A stretch of DNA of 64,000 nt from an uncultured Latescibacterota bacterium. GTDB lineage: Bacteria > Latescibacterota > UBA2968 > UBA8231. The position numbers and the translations under genes were made by a program. The stretch covers positions 2,666,001 through 2,730,000 of the forward strand of contig OX638377.1 of NCBI GenBank assembly GCA_951813615.1, in the 5' to 3' direction. A model generated the notes under the pieces. That model searched no databases, had not been told where the DNA came from, and saw only the letters and a list, made by a program, of their open reading frames with translations. This document shows, one piece after another, positions 60,536-64,000 of this stretch (within the stretch, counting starts at the first letter, position 1; the number at the start of each line of letters is the position of its first letter).

Positions 60536-62209
60536 TCAGCGCCTCCCCGCTTCGCGCCCGTCCTCTTCCACGACCAAATACTGGTTGATCCGCAGGTTCC
60601 TCAACACCTGCACGGCCCCGCTCGGCCAGCGCACCTGCAGCGAATCCACCCTTTCAATCTGGCCCAAACCAAAGTGGGCGCGCGGATCCTCGCTGGAGAG
60701 AAAACTGCTGCCGCTGGTAATATCTCGGACTTGCACTTTGCCACCAGCCGCCAAGCGCAGGCGGGCACCAATCCCACCCCGATTGCTCTCCCTGCCGACC
60801 AACGCGACCCCCAGCCAGTTCTGCCTATTCCCCACATCGTTGCGCAAAAGCGCCGGTCGGTCGTCGAGATTGGTGACGAGAATGTCCAGATCGCCGTCGT
60901 TGTCGTAGTCGGCAATCGCACTTCCCCGACTCACCTTGGCCGCACCCAAGCTGTCGCCGTCGCTGGGTAATGACAACTCAAAGCGGCCGCCGCGATTGTC
61001 GAGGAGTTGGTTGGGTTGGGCGTACGAGGTGCCGCTGCCTGCGCGCTCTATCTGCGGATAGACGTGGCCGTTGGCCACCAGCAAGTCTAGGTCGCCGTCG
61101 TTGTCGCGGTCGAGAAAACCAGTGCCAAAACCCACTAAGCGAAAGCTGGTCCTGCCCAGACCCGCCGCGACGGACACATCGGTAAATAGGCCCGCCCCCT
61201 CATTGCGGTAGAGCGTATTATAGTCGTCCTCAAAGTGCGTCGAGAAAATATCGAGGCGGGCGTCCCCGTCGTAATCGCCCCAAGCCACGCCCATGCCGGC
61301 CTGCGAGTGTCCCATCGCCCCATACGCCACTTGGGCTTGCAGCCCCACCTCGGCGAAGGTGCCATCTCCCTCGTTGCGCCACAGGAAATTGGGGGTGGAG
61401 TCATTGGCCACGTATAGATCGACGTCGCCATCGTCGTCCACATCGACGAAGAGCACCCCGAAACCGTAGCCAGGATCGGGATGAGCCAAACCGGTCTCCT
61501 CGGTAACCTCCACAAAGAATCCGCCCTCGTTGCGATAGAATGAGTCGGCCTCCGGCATCAGTCCCAGAGGTCCGACGAACACATCGACTCCTTTCCACTG
61601 GCTGCCCAACCGAGGGATCTCCTCAGGTTCAAACTCGGCGTAGCCAGCCACGTACAGATCGACATCTCCATCCCGGTCGTAGTCCCCAAATGCCGCGCCC
61701 GTACTCCAAGCATCCCCAGCCGCCCCGGCCTCGACTCCTACTTCGGCAAAACCCGCATCGCCGTCATTGCGGTAGAGTATATTCGCGCGCAGGTTGGTGA
61801 CGTAGAGATCCGCGTCCCCATCGTTGTCGTAGTCGGCACTGACAGCACCCATGCCCCAGCCCCGTCCCTTTGCGCCCACGGAACTAGCCACATCGACAAA
61901 GCCGCTTGCCCCATCGTTGCGGTAGAGAGCATTGCCGCCGCCTTGCATATCGTCCAGCGCGGCTCCGTTCACCCAGTAGAGATCCAAATCCCCGTCGCCG
62001 TCAAAGTCCAACCAAGCCGCACCCCCTCCTTTGGCCTCTGCGATATAGCCTTTTTCCGCACTGCCGCCCGTGTGGACTTTCGTCAGGCCGACATCTGCGC
62101 CCACCTCGACAAAGTGAGACTGTTCAGACGCCGTAGGCTCCGAATCGAGCGGCTGCTCTTCTGGAGGTGAACAAGCCGCCAAGGAAAAGAACAAAATCCA
62201 CGCCTTCAT
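60536..62209 (-). CDS. CRTAC1-family lipoprotein with FG-GAP repeats and UnbV/ASPIC domain
   Basis: A 557-residue exported lipoprotein (lipobox near LAACS, Cys13). About seven FG-GAP/VCBS repeats carry the Ca2+-binding DxDxDG pattern, e.g. DFDGDGDLDLYW, DYDNDGDADLYVTN, DYDRDGDVDLYV, DVDDDGDVDLYV and DRDNDGDLDLLVANG. Together they should fold as a beta-propeller. The C-terminus matches the UnbV/ASPIC module (NWLGVALVG, GIGARLRLAAGGKVQVRDI, GLGQIERVDSLQVRWPSG). Cell-surface binding is the probable role. Its ATG overlaps the TPR lipoprotein stop (ATGA). Confidence 0.85.
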   Translation of the reverse strand: MKAWILFFSLAACSPPEEQPLDSEPTASEQSHFVEVGADVGLTKVHTGGSAEKGYIAEAKGGGAAWLDFDGDGDLDLYWVNGAALDDMQGGGNALYRNDGASGFVDVASSVGAKGRGWGMGAVSADYDNDGDADLYVTNLRANILYRNDGDAGFAEVGVEAGAAGDAWSTGAAFGDYDRDGDVDLYVAGYAEFEPEEIPRLGSQWKGVDVFVGPLGLMPEADSFYRNEGGFFVEVTEETGLAHPDPGYGFGVLFVDVDDDGDVDLYVANDSTPNFLWRNEGDGTFAEVGLQAQVAYGAMGHSQAGMGVAWGDYDGDARLDIFSTHFEDDYNTLYRNEGAGLFTDVSVAAGLGRTSFRLVGFGTGFLDRDNDGDLDLLVANGHVYPQIERAGSGTSYAQPNQLLDNRGGRFELSLPSDGDSLGAAKVSRGSAIADYDNDGDLDILVTNLDDRPALLRNDVGNRQNWLGVALVGRESNRGGIGARLRLAAGGKVQVRDITSGSSFLSSEDPRAHFGLGQIERVDSLQVRWPSGAVQVLRNLRINQYLVVEEDGREAGRR

Positions 62210-63147
62210 GGCTCTTTACTTAGCTGTGCCAATTTTTCCTTGGCCTTGGAATGGTCTGGATCGAGCACTAAGGCTTCCTGTAGAGCCTGTCGCGCCTCGT
62301 CTATGGATCCGCGCTCGGCGTATAACGCGCCTTGCTTGAAATGCCGCTGGGCCGCGCTCAGGCGCTGAAAGGTGCTCAATATTTCTGCTCGCTCGTTCGG
62401 CTGGCCGCTGAGCAAATACACTTGGCTCAATAGATAGAGCGCCTGGGTATTGCGCGGTTCGAGTTCGAGGGCGCTTCTGAGCACCTCAGCGGCCTGCAGA
62501 TACTGGCCCTGCTGCATGTAAACCTGACCCAGTTCCCACAGGATGTCCGCGCGGCGGCTGTCTAACTCACTCGCCCGTCTATATCCTTGCTCAGCTTCCT
62601 CCGGGCGGTTGCTTGAGGCTAGCAGCCCAGCGCGCAAGAAATGAGCGTCCACGTGCGTTGAATCCACGCGGATTGCCGCAGCAAAAGCCGCGAGTGCCCC
62701 CTCGACCTCTCCTAGGGCTTGGCGGGCTTCCCCGAGGCGGAAATGGTATTCGGCCCGTTCTGGTGCCAGGGCCGCCGCTCTCGCAAAGTGTTTGGCTGCG
62801 TCGCGCTGGCGGTGTTCGACCCCTAAGGCAATCCCCAAGGCAAAATGCGCGTCTGGATTTTCCGGTGCCAACTCCACGGCGCGCCCAAAGGCCGCAATGG
62901 CCTTGGCGTAATCTTTCAGATGCGTATGCGCCACGCCCATATTGTAGTGGACTTCCATGCTCGTCGAGTCTTTCTCGGCAGCCCGCTGCAACAGGGCCAG
63001 CGCTTCCCTAGCTCGGCCCTGCTGCAGCAACCGGAACCCCTCGGCACTCTCCCGACTTATGCTAGCGCGATTCCCTGACGGTGCCGGCTTTTCGCCGCTA
63101 TCGCAGGCTGCCAACAACCCGATAATTAGCCAAAACTCTAGACGCAT
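62206..63147 (-). CDS. TPR-repeat lipoprotein
   Basis: A 313-residue protein from ATG 63147 (two codons inside a GTG alternative). The signal peptide ends in a lipobox, LLAAC, giving a lipidated Cys. Seven or eight tetratricopeptide repeats follow, with pairs such as VHYNMGVAHTHLKDYAKAIA and AHFALGIALGVEHRQRDAAK. It overlaps the CRTAC1 gene downstream, and the two are probably expressed together as envelope scaffold proteins. Partners unknown. Confidence 0.8.
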   Translation of the reverse strand: MRLEFWLIIGLLAACDSGEKPAPSGNRASISRESAEGFRLLQQGRAREALALLQRAAEKDSTSMEVHYNMGVAHTHLKDYAKAIAAFGRAVELAPENPDAHFALGIALGVEHRQRDAAKHFARAAALAPERAEYHFRLGEARQALGEVEGALAAFAAAIRVDSTHVDAHFLRAGLLASSNRPEEAEQGYRRASELDSRRADILWELGQVYMQQGQYLQAAEVLRSALELEPRNTQALYLLSQVYLLSGQPNERAEILSTFQRLSAAQRHFKQGALYAERGSIDEARQALQEALVLDPDHSKAKEKLAQLSKEP

Positions 63148-63252
63148 CGACACTTACTTGACGCTCGATTTAGACAAATCTATTATCCCTTTGCCTTTTC
63201 CCACCCGGTGCAAGACAGTCGGAAGTAATTTTCATAGAACGCTCCGTTCTCG

Positions 63253-64000
63253 TCATTCCTCAAACCAGATGGGACTGCTCCAAGCCAACTGGCCGTTCTC
63301 TTGGGTGACGCGTAGATAGTAATAGGCTGGCACCTCGCTCCGGTCGATGAAGTGGCCTTTTAAGGTGTAGAGCGCCGCAGGCAAAGCCCGGTGGGCCACG
63401 ATCCAAGTGGGTAACCCGTCCACGCGCCAGCCCTGGCGTCCCTGTAAAAGCTCGCCGATGCTGAAGCTGGCCCGAGAACCGCCGAGTTTGCCCGTGAGCG
63501 ACCAGTCGGTGGCCGTGGCCAACAAGCTCTTGCTCGTTCGACAGTCAAATTCGAGTTCAACCCGCGTCTCTTCCGTCCCCTCCACTTCCACGCACAGAGC
63601 GTCGTTGGCCCTTGGTGCGGTGGAGCCATTGCGAGTGGTGAAGACAGAACCCCGCGAGGTGTGGGACTGCCAAGCGCACCGCCTCTCATCCCATTCGAGG
63701 ACGCGCTTGCGCCGCACCTCGTCAAAGGGATCGGAGCTAAAGCAAGGCACGACCTGCAAAAGCCGTCCCCCCTCGACCTGCAGTTGCCCCTGCCAGTCGT
63801 AGACTTGGTATCCCTTCATCGGCCCCCAGCCCCATTCAAAGCGCAGGCGATAGGGCTGTGGCTGTGCTGCCCGTGACGTGCCGTAGTCGGGTGCCTCTAT
63901 GTGTACTGGAAAATTGTCGCGCACGACTTCCACGCTTTTGAGCGCGTCCCAACCCTCGACCCGATAATCCAGCCTGCGCTCCGCTAGCCCACTCACCACC
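63253..64000 (-). CDS. C-terminal part of a PHP/CehA-type protein (5' end outside window)
   Basis: The frame is open to the window edge, so only the last about 248 codons are seen. The text ERRLDYRVEGWDALKSVEVV, the beta-rich middle, and the end YYYLRVTQENGQLAWSSPIW resemble the C-terminal beta domains of DUF3604/CehA-like PHP metallohydrolases. The catalytic PHP part would lie outside the window. The apparent GTG start at 63999 is likely internal. The 105-base gap to the TPR gene shows no terminator. Confidence 0.55.
   Translation of the reverse strand, partial: VVSGLAERRLDYRVEGWDALKSVEVVRDNFPVHIEAPDYGTSRAAQPQPYRLRFEWGWGPMKGYQVYDWQGQLQVEGGRLLQVVPCFSSDPFDEVRRKRVLEWDERRCAWQSHTSRGSVFTTRNGSTAPRANDALCVEVEGTEETRVELEFDCRTSKSLLATATDWSLTGKLGGSRASFSIGELLQGRQGWRVDGLPTWIVAHRALPAALYTLKGHFIDRSEVPAYYYLRVTQENGQLAWSSPIWFEE

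Noticed and set aside
1..64000. tRNA, rRNA or CRISPR arrays
   Set aside because: I saw no cloverleaf-like conserved arms, no rRNA signature and no regularly spaced repeat array; a covariance-model scan would be decisive.

Overview
The window reads as a high-GC chromosome segment from an uncultured bacterium, probably of the FCB superphylum or a neighbouring candidate phylum such as Latescibacterota or Poribacteria. The main clues are two secreted proteins ending in an NYPNPFN-type FlgD/Por-like sorting domain, several phytanoyl-CoA dioxygenase-like and Gfo/Idh/MocA-type genes, CRTAC1 and TPR lipoproteins, and a UMF1-type transporter. This placement is inference; there is no rRNA or tRNA gene in the window to anchor it.

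Layout. 1-3059: murG (cut by the window edge), an SDR dehydrogenase and a HAD hydrolase, all on the minus strand. 3060-12780: an accessory island of visibly lower GC on the plus strand. It holds an RtcR-like CARF-sigma54 activator, a near-consensus -24/-12 promoter directly behind it, and a four-gene operon: a glycine-rich membrane protein, a small helical protein, a 1341-residue fusion of methylase-like, HsdS-like, glycine-zipper, beta-sandwich and ATPase parts, and a second ATPase. The island ends against a 67-bp remnant of a second HAD gene and other truncated genes. 12793-19209: aldo/keto reductase, HisC-like aminotransferase, UMF1 transporter, M20 hydrolase, a small lipoprotein and a TIM-barrel glycosidase-like protein. 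19268-19862: a MazEF-like toxin-antitoxin pair. 19899-23311: an ECF sigma / anti-sigma / caspase-like protease operon. 23499-31697: PhyH dioxygenase, NhaC antiporter, a secreted C39-peptidase-like protein, a second glycosidase-like paralogue and a Gfo/Idh/MocA dehydrogenase.

31784-41954: a DUF5069 protein, an M20 deacetylase, a PhyH protein with a duplicated metal-binding loop, a threonine-pathway cluster (hom, a phosphoglycerate-mutase-like proposed homoserine kinase, asd), a polysaccharide flippase, another Gfo/Idh/MocA protein, a single-domain flavoprotein and a small membrane coiled-coil protein. 41975-47725: a 1729-residue exonuclease-RecQ-UvrD fusion helicase followed by gene debris. 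47979-51215: a large Calx-beta/He_PIG surface protein. 51444-55837: an NAD-linked formate dehydrogenase made of a NuoE-NuoF fusion and a catalytic subunit that is a selenoprotein, with an in-frame UGA and a recognisable SECIS hairpin. 55852-60484: a 5'-truncated YhcG-type nuclease, an orphan VapB-like antitoxin, and a sugar-acid/amino-acid catabolic set (uronate isomerase-like, rhamnonate dehydratase-like, threonine aldolase). 60536-64000: a CRTAC1 lipoprotein, a TPR lipoprotein and the C-terminal part of a PHP/CehA-like protein.

The strongest candidate for an undescribed system is the sigma54-controlled island. A CARF-type sensor presumably detects an RNA end or cyclic nucleotide and switches on a DNA-binding, methylase-like protein with a non-canonical active site, two NTPases and a putative membrane effector. 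No tRNA, rRNA or CRISPR array was seen.
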